Of a stretch of 64,000 nucleotides of DNA, positions 1-12,000 are shown one piece after another. The stretch spans positions 1,020,501 through 1,084,500 of the forward strand of contig JAPXFQ010002824.1 in the NCBI GenBank assembly GCA_028564705.1, written 5' to 3'. The position numbers and the translations under genes were made by a program. The notes beneath the pieces were generated by a model, which saw nothing but the letters and a program-made list of their open reading frames with translations, was not told where the DNA came from and searched no databases. The DNA comes from Apricaphanius iberus (Eukaryota; Chordata; Actinopteri; Cyprinodontiformes; Aphaniidae). The first letter of the stretch is position 1. The number at the start of each line of letters is the position of its first letter.

Positions 1-361
1 AAATAGTTTTGTATCAGTCATTGCGGTTTTTTAAACAACTGGGTGATGCATCCAAGCTAATTGCCAATCTTTCCAATAAGCACTCTCACGCCTCGCTTCC
101 CCACTGATGAGATCATACGTTCGCAAGCAGGTCTATTTATAGATCAGAGTGCCCGCACAGCAATAGCCCCCATCCATTAGTAGTCTGTAAAACCAGAGAT
201 GATGAGGCAAATAAATATTCGGAGAAAAGACACGTCCTGTTTTACGGGTGTGGGAGAGATGTCACGAACAGTGAAGGTCTAATAGAGATAGATCCGGTCC
301 ACTTTCTCTGGCGGACTCACACTGCAGAGTGAAGCGACCAACTGTTCGACCGCAGAAAGCG

Positions 362-448
<87 letters not shown>
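362..448. repeat. (ATA/TAA)n microsatellite
   Basis: This is a nearly perfect trinucleotide tract of about 29 units. Read on the minus strand it gives a meaningless poly-isoleucine open frame. The length is likely to be polymorphic. Confidence 0.97.
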
Positions 449-696
449 GTTACGTATACTCCACTCTGTTTGAAACTATAACAGTAGAAGAGCAAACAGG
501 TTGCTATAATAGAAGCAACAGGTCACATACTAACCAACTTTAACTGTAGAAAAAATAGGCCTACCAGTGTTTTTGTGAGCACACTTTGAACACACCTGTC
601 GCTTCGAATTTGTCGCCAGATTAAACATGAAAGCATTGCGTGTTGACGGTCTACCTTGAGGAGTGCTGGATGTGATGATTGTTGGAAGCGCAGGAT

Positions 697-791
697 GAGG
701 AGGACGGAGCTATAAATAGCATCCCCTGGACGTCAGTTATAAAATCACAGGTTTGTTGAGCCAGAGTTGTCTTCATCACCCCGTCCTCCTC
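697..791 (+). promoter_or_regulatory. Candidate TATA-type promoter segment
   Basis: Two TATA-like boxes (TATAAATA at 711-718 and TTATAAAA at 737-744) lie between perfect 11-base inverted arms, GAGGAGGACGG at 697-707 and its reverse complement at 781-791. No coding exon is visible downstream before 6099, so the transcript, if any, is unknown. It could be a far upstream promoter, a non-coding RNA promoter or chance AT-richness. Confidence 0.2.
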
Positions 792-3700
792 AACCTCTCT
801 CCGTCCTTCAATAACTTTTACTTAGCCCACATTTCTCTTGCACTATATTTGTGAACGTTGTAAATAGGAACTATAAATTATATTGCAAACTTTTCTTGGT
901 TATATAACCATACAGTTACACTAGAAGATGCTGCTTATGACACTTTATTTCGATAGAAACAGTACTGATCTAATTGTTACGAGTCTATTGTTTGCTTTTG
1001 TTGCATAACCTGAAGTCCAAAATATGAACAGCTGCAGTGACGTACCTTCTAAAAATAGCATTGTCGCCAAAATACTATCGAAACGGAAACAGTGCCATCT
1101 AATGGTCGTATAATTGTCATCTGGTGCTTTTGAGAATGCTTGATCAATCACCTCAGCATACATGATTATTTATTGTTATCTTATACTTCCTTATGAAATT
1201 TTTTGAAACACTGTTGGTTAATAGATGATATTGTCTGTAAATATTTAAAGCCATCAATTAGAATTAATTTTATGGAACACTGTTTCAGTTAGACTTGTGA
1301 ATGTACAGATAGTTTGAATTTTGAGGTCAAATAATATATAATATCAATTTTCAATTTGTTTATTAAATAAAATATTACAATAAGTATACATCTGTATGAT
1401 TTTGTAAAAATAAAGGTTTTAAAATATCAAGCAAGAATCAAGAATTGGAGCATCTGTTGACGCTCAGAGGTTAAAGTGCTCTTTCATTTGAGTTAGAGTA
1501 TTTTCCAATCGTACAATTTTTTAATGAATTTTTTGTTACTTTAGTTTTTTATTTGACAGGGGCTTATTTCATTTTATGATGAGAAAAATAAATGGGGACT
1601 TTGAAGAAGTGAAGGCAACTGTGAGATGATGCTTCAGCTTTATACCTTTTCAAACTATGCATGCGTTATCTATTTGGGTTTTAAGATTTTATTTTTTTCT
1701 ATATTTTACTTGTCTCCATACAGATCATCCCAGTATGAAATACAAAAACATAATAATTAAATACAACGGGATTCTTTAGACATGCATTTTTTTTTGTTTC
1801 AAATTTGATTTAATATAATCATCTGAAATCATTTTTAAAACTCATTTGGAAAAAAAAAGCAGCAACACAGTATCATAACATCACCGTACTACTGTGGGTT
1901 CTTCTGACATTTAAGAAAGCCCACCAAATGTCCTCAATTTGTTCTTCTTGTCCTCTAGTTAAATAGGTCAGTCTTTCCAGGAAAACACAGGATGCAGTCT
2001 TTTTTATCCGCATGATTATTGAGTGTATATCCATCTTCCTCCAAGGCAGGAACGCCACACTAACAAGCAGGTGACCAAGGTCAACTAAAATAAAAATGTT
2101 TTTCTGTCAGTGCCCCACTTGTACAGATTTACAAAAAGCCTCACAGGGAATTATTATTTTATTGCCATAGCATAATCTCACCCAAGGTATTTTTGAAAAA
2201 TCTTACCTTTAATCTAAGTAGCACAGTGGAAAAAAAACTGTTTTAAAAAATACATAAATACAACAACTCAGAGGACAATTATTTGCAGCTATATATTATT
2301 TGTGTTATATAAGTAAAATACTTTGTCTTTCCTCACCTCCCTTTGCACAATCACTTAATACAAATAAGGATAAATGCATGCTGGTTGTTGTCGGGGGAGG
2401 CATTTCGAAAAAAAAAAATCTACCATCATAGATGTAAAGATGTGGAATTTGCTGCAAGATCGGGAGACGTTAATCAGAATTGTGTGCTTTGGTCAGATGA
2501 GGTTGAGCTATTACCAAATGGACATTCCAGGAGTCCTTGACATGAAGCAAAGTATGAAAGTGGAAATGCCCATTATGCTCGCTGTACGGTGAAAGTACTG
2601 AGCTGCGCCTGTTAATCTTTGAAAGGCAGTAAGAACCTCAGTGGAGCGCATGACAATAGGAAACACTTCATATACGTGAAGATTTGAATTCTGAAATTGG
2701 TGAAGATGGGTCACCACTAGATCATATCAAGACAGGAATGTGTCACCAGACACAAAATCACCCTACTTTAATGGACATCTTAGACCTCATGTCTAAGTAT
2801 AGGACAAACCTGTGAGGTGTGCTAAAGAGAAGAGTGTATTAAATTTGTCCAAAATTGATTTATTTTATTTAACACCTGCCTTTCCAACAAACCAAGGACT
2901 TATTAATTACGCAATGTCTTGCTCTACATCATTTTCATGGAAGAGTGATGGGAAACCTCTATAGCCCAAAATCTCCCTGCCTTTGTACCATCCCACAGCA
3001 GCTGGGACTGACATGGCAAGTGACACCACTTTCATCTCAGGATCCTGACTGTCCAGCTGTGTTCTATCTCTCATCCTGACAGACGTCTGCGAGAGCCAAA
3101 CACTGAAACATCACAAGGCACTGTCCTTCATGCACATCTGTGTGGCTGTCTCTTCAAGACTTCACAGCTGTTATCTGGAAACAAAGGACTGGACCATTTT
3201 TCAGCAGGGTGTTCTGTGAGCGTTTTAGGCCTTAGATATGTGCAAACATAAACAACAAAACTTTAAAACTTTATTTTTGTCCTCATCTAGGCTTATTTTG
3301 TTATTTTACCCTAACCCCCTCTCACACACTGCTCCTATTGCCTCCCTCTTTCACACACTTAGACCTGTAAACTGGAGATCGGTGAAAAACACAGGGTCAG
3401 AGTGCAGGTTTTAAAGCAGGGCTGGAAAGACTAAAGGTATGTGCGTCTGCATCTGTTTTCTTCATTTATGCCTTTTTGCTCCCCTGTTCCTCCTCCTCCT
3501 AATTTAATTTGCGGGAACACAGCTCCATCACACCCGCCCCTGGTGAGAAAGAATTTCTGTCATGGTTGCAGTAGCTTTTGTGGGATTTAGAGACAGATCA
3601 AGGCAGATTACCTCCAGCAAAGGTGACCAGTGTGTAAGCAACGTTATCCGCATAGCTCCAATGAACAATACTCCGCCCCTCCCCTTTTTTCTTATATATC

Positions 3701-4465
3701 TATCACGCTGAAATATGAGACCACCCGAGAAAACTGGTGAACATATTCCGCATTCTTTCTCAAGCCCGTTAATCACTATATTTCTATGCAAATATGCTTT
3801 ATATATATTTTTTTATATATATGTCTATTAAATAGCAATCAGTTGCTGATGCACTTTTAAATGTAGCACTTAAATATAAATTCTTGCAAAATGATGCATA
3901 CCACTGGGCGTTTTCTATAATTTGCTGTGTTGTTACTATAACCTTCAATTTGATTGGGATTTAAAAATTATAACAGATTGCCAAATACTTAGTTCCACAT
4001 CTTAACTTCTTTATCCCTGACCCGTCTGGTGTGTTTATTGTTCTTCATGATGAATTCACAGAAGCATCTGCATTTATACTTAGATTAAATTACACACATG
4101 AATAATTTATATACTAGGCAGGTGAATTCTGAGGGAAGCTGGCTGTACTGGATTGTATTTATGTCATACTTTGTTTTGGTTTACCTCGTGAAATCCCAAT
4201 TACATTTGCCTAAGGTTATGGTTTTACTTTGATGAAGTGTGGAACATCTCCAGGGATGCGAATAAATTTGCTGGAGACAGACTTGAATTGTGAAAGATCC
4301 AAAGGTCTACATAAAATGAATGCACAAAGCTGTTGCTAAATTGGAGGGGTCCTTCAGTGACAGACTGTTGCGTTCCCTGGGACGTTTCCTCTTGTGTGAA
4401 TATGCTTCAATTGCCTGTCACTTGCTGTTAAACCTTAATTCCCCTTCCATGGAGATAATAAAGGA

Positions 4466-4840
4466 TAGGGATGCTACGATACCACTTTTTCTAAAACCAA
4501 TACCATACCGATACTTGGATCAGAGTACTTACCGATACCGAGTACCAATGCTGATACTTCCACCACAGTAAAAAAGTGCAATGAATTGGAAGGCAGGTTT
4601 TATTTTCTTCTCTGCTTGTTATAACTGAAAATGGCTAATTAGTTAAAAACTAAAATATTTAAAAAATGACCTCAAAACATAATTTTCAAATGAAAAATAA
4701 ATCATTTTCTGTCAAATTATTGCAGAGTTTATACATTTTAAGTATTGGTTCATGGTATCTGTTAACTTTAGCCCATACCAATACTAGTACATTAGACGGT
4801 ATCAGGGCCGATACCCAATACCAGTATCGGTGCATCCCTA
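4466..4840. mobile_element. hAT-type MITE with perfect 8-bp target duplication
   Basis: The 375-base element starts TAGGGATGC and ends GCATCCCTA, so its termini are inverted. It is bounded by identical 8-base direct repeats ATAAAGGA at 4458-4465 and 4841-4848. An 8-base duplication is the hallmark of hAT transposition. No transposase is encoded, so it is non-autonomous. Related right ends, also finishing near GCATC(C)CTA or GCATCACTA, occur at about 8025-8110 and 24270-24385. Confidence 0.85.
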
Positions 4841-5884
4841 ATAAAGGATATTTCTATTATATTCTTCTAATTACACCTCAAATGTAATATGCAGATATGA
4901 TGCATGCTTATTTGTTTTCATTAAATCACTGTTATGTTCAAATATTATAGATTGCAGTTGAGGCTGCTGAATACTGTGGGTGATACAGAATTCTCTGTTG
5001 TGTTTTCATTGGGTACATATAATCACACACTTTGTATTTACTGCTGCTGTAGCTGCAACAATCCAGATTTACCAGAGTGATTTACTGAATCAGACACCCT
5101 GACATTCTGGACCATTATGCAACATATTGTGGAGCTCTCAGATAACATCCATTGCAACACAAAGAGCACCTGATACCCTATCAGCTTGTTTTTGGTCAGT
5201 ACAAATTGTAATTTATGACAGGATTAACTCTGAATACCTATCAAAACACCAGTTGAAATAAGAAATTATTGTAGAGTATTGTACTGTATTGTATAATACT
5301 CTACAATATTATTGTAGTATTGTATTGTATTGAAGAAAATTTTACTTCAAAATATTGATCATAGTTAGAGTGGGCCACTAGAGGGCGAGATTTCCTCAAA
5401 TGTGAAAATGCATGTCATTGAAAAAAACCCATTTAGTGCTCAATTATAGGACATTCAACTTTCCCTGCCTATTCAATATTGTATATATAACTTAAAGCTC
5501 TGGTCATGTTTAGCTTAAAATGTTTATATATGCTTTTAAGAGGTAAACCTTTCCAGTCAGCAATAATTTCAAATAGCTTAACACATTTTCTAGTATTTTG
5601 AGTTTTACACTTGTGAAACTCAAGGATGAGTCACTCTTGTGTGAGTAATAAGAAATGCGCGTTGCTGTTACGACTTCACTGACCGTAGAAATTTCAAAAA
5701 AAAATTAAAATTGGCTCTTTTTACGTAATATCATTTAAAAAGGGTTTAATGTTGAAAACATTGAAAATGTTTTCTTACTGAACACCCATAAGCGTCCCAA
5801 CAAGCGCAACTATAATGTTGCGTCTGTCAAACACTACTGATAGCAACAACCAACCATGACGTTTCTTACTGAGACGTTGCGCTC

Positions 5885-6098
5885 AGTTAGCCAATTGCAC
5901 ACTGTCTTTTTGAGGGGTGAAATATGGTGGCGGCAATGTTATGGAGTTTCCGCTGCCTGTCTGGTTTCATGCCATCAGCATAGGAAGCTAACGCAGGGGC
6001 TAAGCTAGAGTCCAGTTAGGCCTCAGTCCGAACAACGAAGGAGAATTGGCCAACGTTTCTTTATGAATCTACATGAGAACACTTAAAATCACAGAAAT
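5885..6098 (+). promoter_or_regulatory. ANKRD28 proximal promoter / 5' UTR candidate
   Basis: Just upstream of the ANKRD28 start there is a CCAAT box (in AGCCAATTG near 5889) and a YY1-like initiator context (ATGGTGGCGGC at 5924-5934), with no TATA box, as is usual for a housekeeping-type promoter. A 19-codon upstream ORF (5924-5983, stop TAG) lies in this region if it is transcribed. The exact transcription start cannot be read from the sequence. Confidence 0.4.
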
Positions 6099-9000
6099 AT
6101 GGTGGTTCTCAAAATTCGAGACCAGGTAAGTCAGCCTTATGTCAAAATTGGCTAATGTTAGCTTAGCTTCTCCCAATTTCTGCATTCGCCAACGGAATGT
6201 ATTTCGGGGCTAGTCTCTGAAACGGAAGCGTTTTAAACGCATTTCCTAAAGCAAGAAACCACATTTAGGAGAATTGGAAGGAAATTAGTCATTTAAGCTG
6301 TAGCCTGGTGTATCAGATGTAAAACCTGTTGTTAGCATCAGTAAAAGATTAGCTTTTACGAAGTTAAAGCCAGCTAACCATACAGTGTTCCCCCAGCAAT
6401 TAGTCCGAGCCGACGTTAAATGATGGCCACTCTAAAGGAGGTGATTATTTAGGATATTGGGAAGAAACACCAACCAAAGTAGCTTAAGTGGTTGTTGAAA
6501 GTGAATGTACAGGAATTAAATCCCTGTTTAGATGTGTGAGATGTCTGCCATTAGAACTAAAGCGATCTGTTGACTGTTGCAACTGTGATATTATATACAC
6601 TTTGGTAACATTGGCTGCACTACTTATTTCTGTGGGGACCAGAACTGTACAATAGATTAAAGCATTTTTCTAACTTTCGACTGCAAGGCGTATAAGTTGT
6701 AATTTTTAATGCAATGAAAATCTGATTATTATGGGGCAACAAGAGCGGAAATTTGTCAGCTTGATTATTTTGTATTTATTTATTTCATTCAAATTAAGTT
6801 GTATTTACTACTTTCGCTGAAAGACCTCCGGTGTGTATGCGCATTAATCTTTCTTGAGCCACTTACTGACTTCTGCTACATGAATGTCTCTAATTCAGTT
6901 TATCGCTTTACTTGATGCTTATAATTTTCATGTTATGTCTGGTATTTTAGTGGAACCAGATATAGGCCCCTATCTGCTATGTTTAACACTCGACACCTCC
7001 TTCTGAAAGCGAGAATAGCCGTCTCTGTTGCAGATGAAGGATTTGTTTTTGCACACGCGTACTATTCTTGTCACATATGTACGTGCATGTGTCCTTTATT
7101 GTCTGCGTGCTTGAATGGTCGTGTGGCTGGGGCTCCTGTTAGCCAGTGGAGTTGCTAGTGAGCTGTCTCCATGGTGATGGTATTAAGTGGCTTGGCTTCT
7201 ACGTGAGGAGAGGAGTTGCACACACAGGCGAGCAGCTAGAGACCCGCGTAGAACATTTCCCACAGTACTCGTCTGGGACTGGAGAACCATAAAAAGCTGA
7301 TCGCAGGTCTTTTCTTTTCTGTGTGGTGGGTTTACAAATAAATAGGGCAACACAACTAAAAGCTTGGCAGCTGTGCCCCCCCCCCCCCCCCCCTGAATTT
7401 ATTTACTTATTTACCAGGGACACATTGATGAACCTCATTATTAGATATTGCATAGATAGATTTTTTTTCCTTTAATTTGTGCAATACGTACCACTCTTGT
7501 TGTTTAACCAGATTAATCGAAAAGGAAACTAAACTCAAATTCCTCACCTTTCATCGTGTACTGGTTTGACGATTTCTATTTTTGACGAAAGGAAAACATT
7601 TTTACTTTCGACCTTGTTAACCCTCTAAAGGGTTTCCTAAAACTGCTACGGTGCCTTGCAAAAGTTAACTTACCCTATGAACTTTTACACATTATGTCAC
7701 GTTTCAACCGGACTCTGCGAATAGAAGGTGGGATAATTTATACAGCTGTTGTAGTTATACTAACCACTTTACACTGAAGCTACATATGCCCAGTCGGATT
7801 TAAAACATGTACACTTTCATACACAAATATGCATACCTGTATATTATTTTGTGTTATTTGGGGGTTTTCCGATAATTGGATTGGGCTGATGCTGTTCTAG
7901 TTTCACGGAAAATGTTTATTATTCACTAGAAATTTTTGTTATGTAATTCACCATAATTTGTTGTAACAAGCATAGAAGAAAATAAAACCTGTCTTCAAAA
8001 TCATTGCATTTGTTTGAGTGATAGAAGTATCGGCATTGGTGCTCGAAATCAGCAAGTACTCTGGTATCGTATCGCTTTGGAAATAAGTGCTATCGTGGCA
8101 TCACTAATTGAACTATCGTCAAGCCCTACAATGCTGTACATCACACTGACTGGGGTATGTTTGTATCTCTAACAACCTGCTTATTAAGACTATATATTGT
8201 GATTGTACGTCACTATGTGAAAGTACAAAAAGATGAGCCGGGTTCAGGGTTGGCTAGTTCAAGTTGTAGGGAACTGCTCAAGTTCTGCCATACATACTAA
8301 AAGACGTGTTTTCTGCATGACCTCTTCCAAACTACATGGGTGCACTCTAGATAATTGACTGGCTGGGCAGCCTGGTGAGCTAATCGAGGGAGTATGTCTA
8401 CATGAATTAATGTAATTCTGCATGCAGCATTGTTCTGGATGTATGGGAGACTGAATTGGCTCATGGCTGCAGGTTTGTGCACAGAAATAGATGCTTCAGA
8501 GGCATATTTATCACATTTTTTATTTTTATTTTTTTAAATCATGTCCTTTTCTGTATTAATTGTTTGGTAGTGGCCAAACTAGCGTTATCTTCTTTAAAAT
8601 ATTATGGCTTCTTGAACGGCTTCAAACAGCCTTTTACTTCAGTGTTTGATTCCCAGTCCTTTCTGTATTTCTTGAGAGTCCAGTTTAAACTCAGAAGTGA
8701 TCACACAGAGCAGATGAGGTGAGGACCTTACAGGGGATGATTAAAATCTGTGATTTTACAGTGTTTCCCACAGATTTGAAAGCAATGTGTGGTGGTGGGG
8801 TTACCGCACGCTTGTGACTATAGTTAACTTTTTAAAGATTGCGCAATCGCTTGTTTGCCAAGGGTCGGGACCTACAGTAACATCATCACTATGAAACTAT
8901 TGTATTCAGAATAAAATGTTTTATAGCACTTTTTAATCTGTGATTGTGTGTTAAAAGCATACTTGCCAACCTTGAGACCTCAGAATTAGGGAGACATTCA

Positions 9001-12000
9001 AACAGGCCTAAAAAAGAAAATTAAATACTTTTAAATACTTGAATTTTAACTAGAATTTAACAGTATTTATTCATTTTACAAAATAACATTCCACAACAAT
9101 AATGTATAACGATTTTTTTAAATGATCACCAAAAAAAAATCTTAAATTACACATTAAAAAAGAGAAACATTAAATGAATAAATTAATTCAAATTAGGGAT
9201 AACCAACACAGGGCTGCACTGCACTGCACTGTTTTAGTGTGCAGTTGTTTATTTTAGAAAATATTTTACATTGGAGCACAGGTGTTAATAGGCGGCGGCT
9301 TCAAGCAGCAACACGGCGGGGTGAATCTGCTCCGCCTGAGCCGGACCTGTGCGGGCGGAGCTATTGGGCTAGAAACGCTCTGCAACTCTGTTGCTGCAGT
9401 AACAAACATACACCATAAAAAGTCACTTTATTTGTTGCTTGTCGCATTTTTCTGAGAAAAAAAAGTAAGTAGACGAGTCTAAAGTCTTGCTAAATAGAGC
9501 TACACATCAGCTTCATTAGCAGCGCTTCCCTGCTCACATTTATTTATTTTTATTTTTTTTTTCATACCTAATTTACCGGCACAGGCAAAATGACGTCGGT
9601 AACAGTCATACATTTCGGTATCGGTAAATTTACATAGAGAAAATGTACATAGAAAAAATGTTTGGAAGGGTGTGCCGTGTAAAATGTTACACATTTGGCT
9701 ATTCTGATTTTTATAGAAATATAAATATCTGATATTACCTAGTAATTTAGTTATTGGTTCTAGTTAGGGCTGCCACAAACGATTATTTTAATAATTGACT
9801 AATCACAAATTATTTTGCCGATTAGTCAACTAATCGGATCACATTTAAAATGCATGTTATTGCAGGAGCAGCTGCTCTAATATTTGCGTGTTACCTTGAG
9901 GGTTGTGTAGTATCTAAAATAGTGATTTTTAAAGATAATGGCTCTTTTAATATTTATGAACTGTATATAAAAATTAAAAAAAACATTAGTGTTAAAGCAG
10001 ATGCATAACGTGTGCTAAGCATAGCGAAATTAATATCAACACTGATATGTTGGAGCTATCAAGTTAAACAACAGCCTCTTCAGCCAATAACTTCATCAAA
10101 ACTACTGAATGATCCTTACAGAAAGATCCTTCCTGCCCACAGCCATTTAACATCTAAAGTCAGAGTAAACTTCACATTCTGAAAAATACGTAATTTAATG
10201 AACTAACAAGAATAATAAGCAGCGTTTTTTTTGTTTTGTTTTTTTGCGACACCTGCGCCTTGATGTCCTGTAAGCAACGGCTGCTGCGCTCTGTTCTGTT
10301 TATGAAATGATCAGAACCAACCTCTAAGCAGCAGCTCGGGCTGAAGTGGACATCATATGAGAGAGTCTGGATATTTTCATCAATCTATGAATACCTCTGG
10401 ATACCTAGAAGAGAAGGTAAAAAGCCCAACATGTTGGGTAGAAAAGAAAAAATCGCTCTACTGTTGATGCTAATGTTAGCAGCTAACTAGCTCACAGAGG
10501 CTACTGTCTGTGTTTGTCATCAGCCACAGCAGGCTTCCCTTTAAGAAGCTCAAATAACTTTGCTGTACTGTTGTGGGAAGCAACTCTACTTTGTGAATTT
10601 TGCATTACAAATGCTCCTCTTTTTATTTAATAAAACTCCGGTATTTTAGAGCTACATTGTCGGCTCACTGCCGATACCGTTTCTTGTGACAATGCAGCTG
10701 AGACCGATTGCCACAACTGCGCATATGCATGAGGGGCAGAAAGGCAGACAGAGCAGGTAAAGGGACATTGACCATTTTTAAGAGAAACATAAAGCTTTCA
10801 AGAAAATAAACGATCATGTTTACTGCTACATTTTTTATTGACAGTTTTACTTGTCAACATTGTCAACAAGTAAAATCATGAGAACAAGTAAAATCGTGGC
10901 AGCCCTTTTTCTAGTAGAGCCCTTTGCTTGTTTGATTTTTTTTTTTTTTTCACAGATGTTACACTGAGTTTGCCCATTGTGGTTTTAAAGTTAGGTCGCC
11001 TTAATAAGACTGACGGGTGACACCAAAAAAGATTGTGGACAACATTGCAGGTCTTTAAAAAGTCAGCTTTGCATCTAAACTTTTAAACCATTGTTTTCTT
11101 CTCACCTTTTCAGACCAAATGATCTAGTTTCTTTTACATTTTGGTTTTGAAATTTTTAATAGTTTGGGATTGTTTGCAGAGAGTCCTGTCTAGCAGGAAG
11201 TTTCAGTAAAGGTTTCAAAATCGGAAAGGTTTTATTTCTGTATGAACAGGTTCACAACGTCAGGAAACTGTTGCACTTTGTGCAAAGATAAGCCAAACAC
11301 TTCTAAGAATGTAGTACATAAAATAAAAATGGGTAAACGGATTTATATATACAGGAGTGCAGGTTTTGACCATTGCAAAATCAGATGAGTGCAAAAACAC
11401 AACAGAGGGATGTGTGACTGAAACTGAGAGGGTGAGTGCGTGTAACGGACAAAAAGCTTCAAAATTTTTTGTTTCAAAAATTCCATCTGGCCATGGAGAT
11501 GTGTAATTTATTTTTGAGGAAGTTGTTTCTGAATGCCTATAAAACTCCTTGTTACAATTAGCCTGTTACTATATTAAGTAGATGTCCCTGTACCATCCAC
11601 TTAGGATTTACACACTGCATAAGAGGTTGATTTTACAAAAAAATCAACCTCGTGATTCTGTTTGGATGTGTATCAGATCAGCTGCATGCCTTTTTTTGGG
11701 GGGGGGGGGTCAAGCATATCTGGTGTTAAAGTGAAGATGGGCAGCTGTTTCTAATTTGGATCTCACAGATGGATCATTCATTTAAAGACTGATATTCATC
11801 TCTGGGATGAAATTTACTTTTGCTTGCAAACAGACGGTGACATTTTTAGGAACTGCCTTCTTTGAAATGCATTAAGGATTTCTGAGAAGATCCTTTGAAG
11901 TGTAAAGAATAATCACTTTGTTGTAATTCCAGGCTCAGTTACGAGCTGCTCTTAGTATATTTCTGGGTAAAATGAGGAGATATGAGCTGACTCTACATCA

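Larger units (their letters stand above)
1..5880. other. Gene-free upstream region
   Basis: I see no exon-like open frame with splice sites and no protein I recognise here. The stretch is AT-rich and holds an ATA/TAA microsatellite (362-448), a candidate TATA promoter (697-791), a hAT-type MITE (4466-4840) and an AT-rich inverted repeat near 5270-5330. The open frames present are short and of low complexity. Some of it may be distal regulatory DNA of ANKRD28, but nothing in the sequence proves this. Confidence 0.5.

Noticed and set aside
262..495. 77-codon minus-strand frame rich in isoleucine
   Set aside because: It is the trinucleotide microsatellite read in one frame, not a protein.
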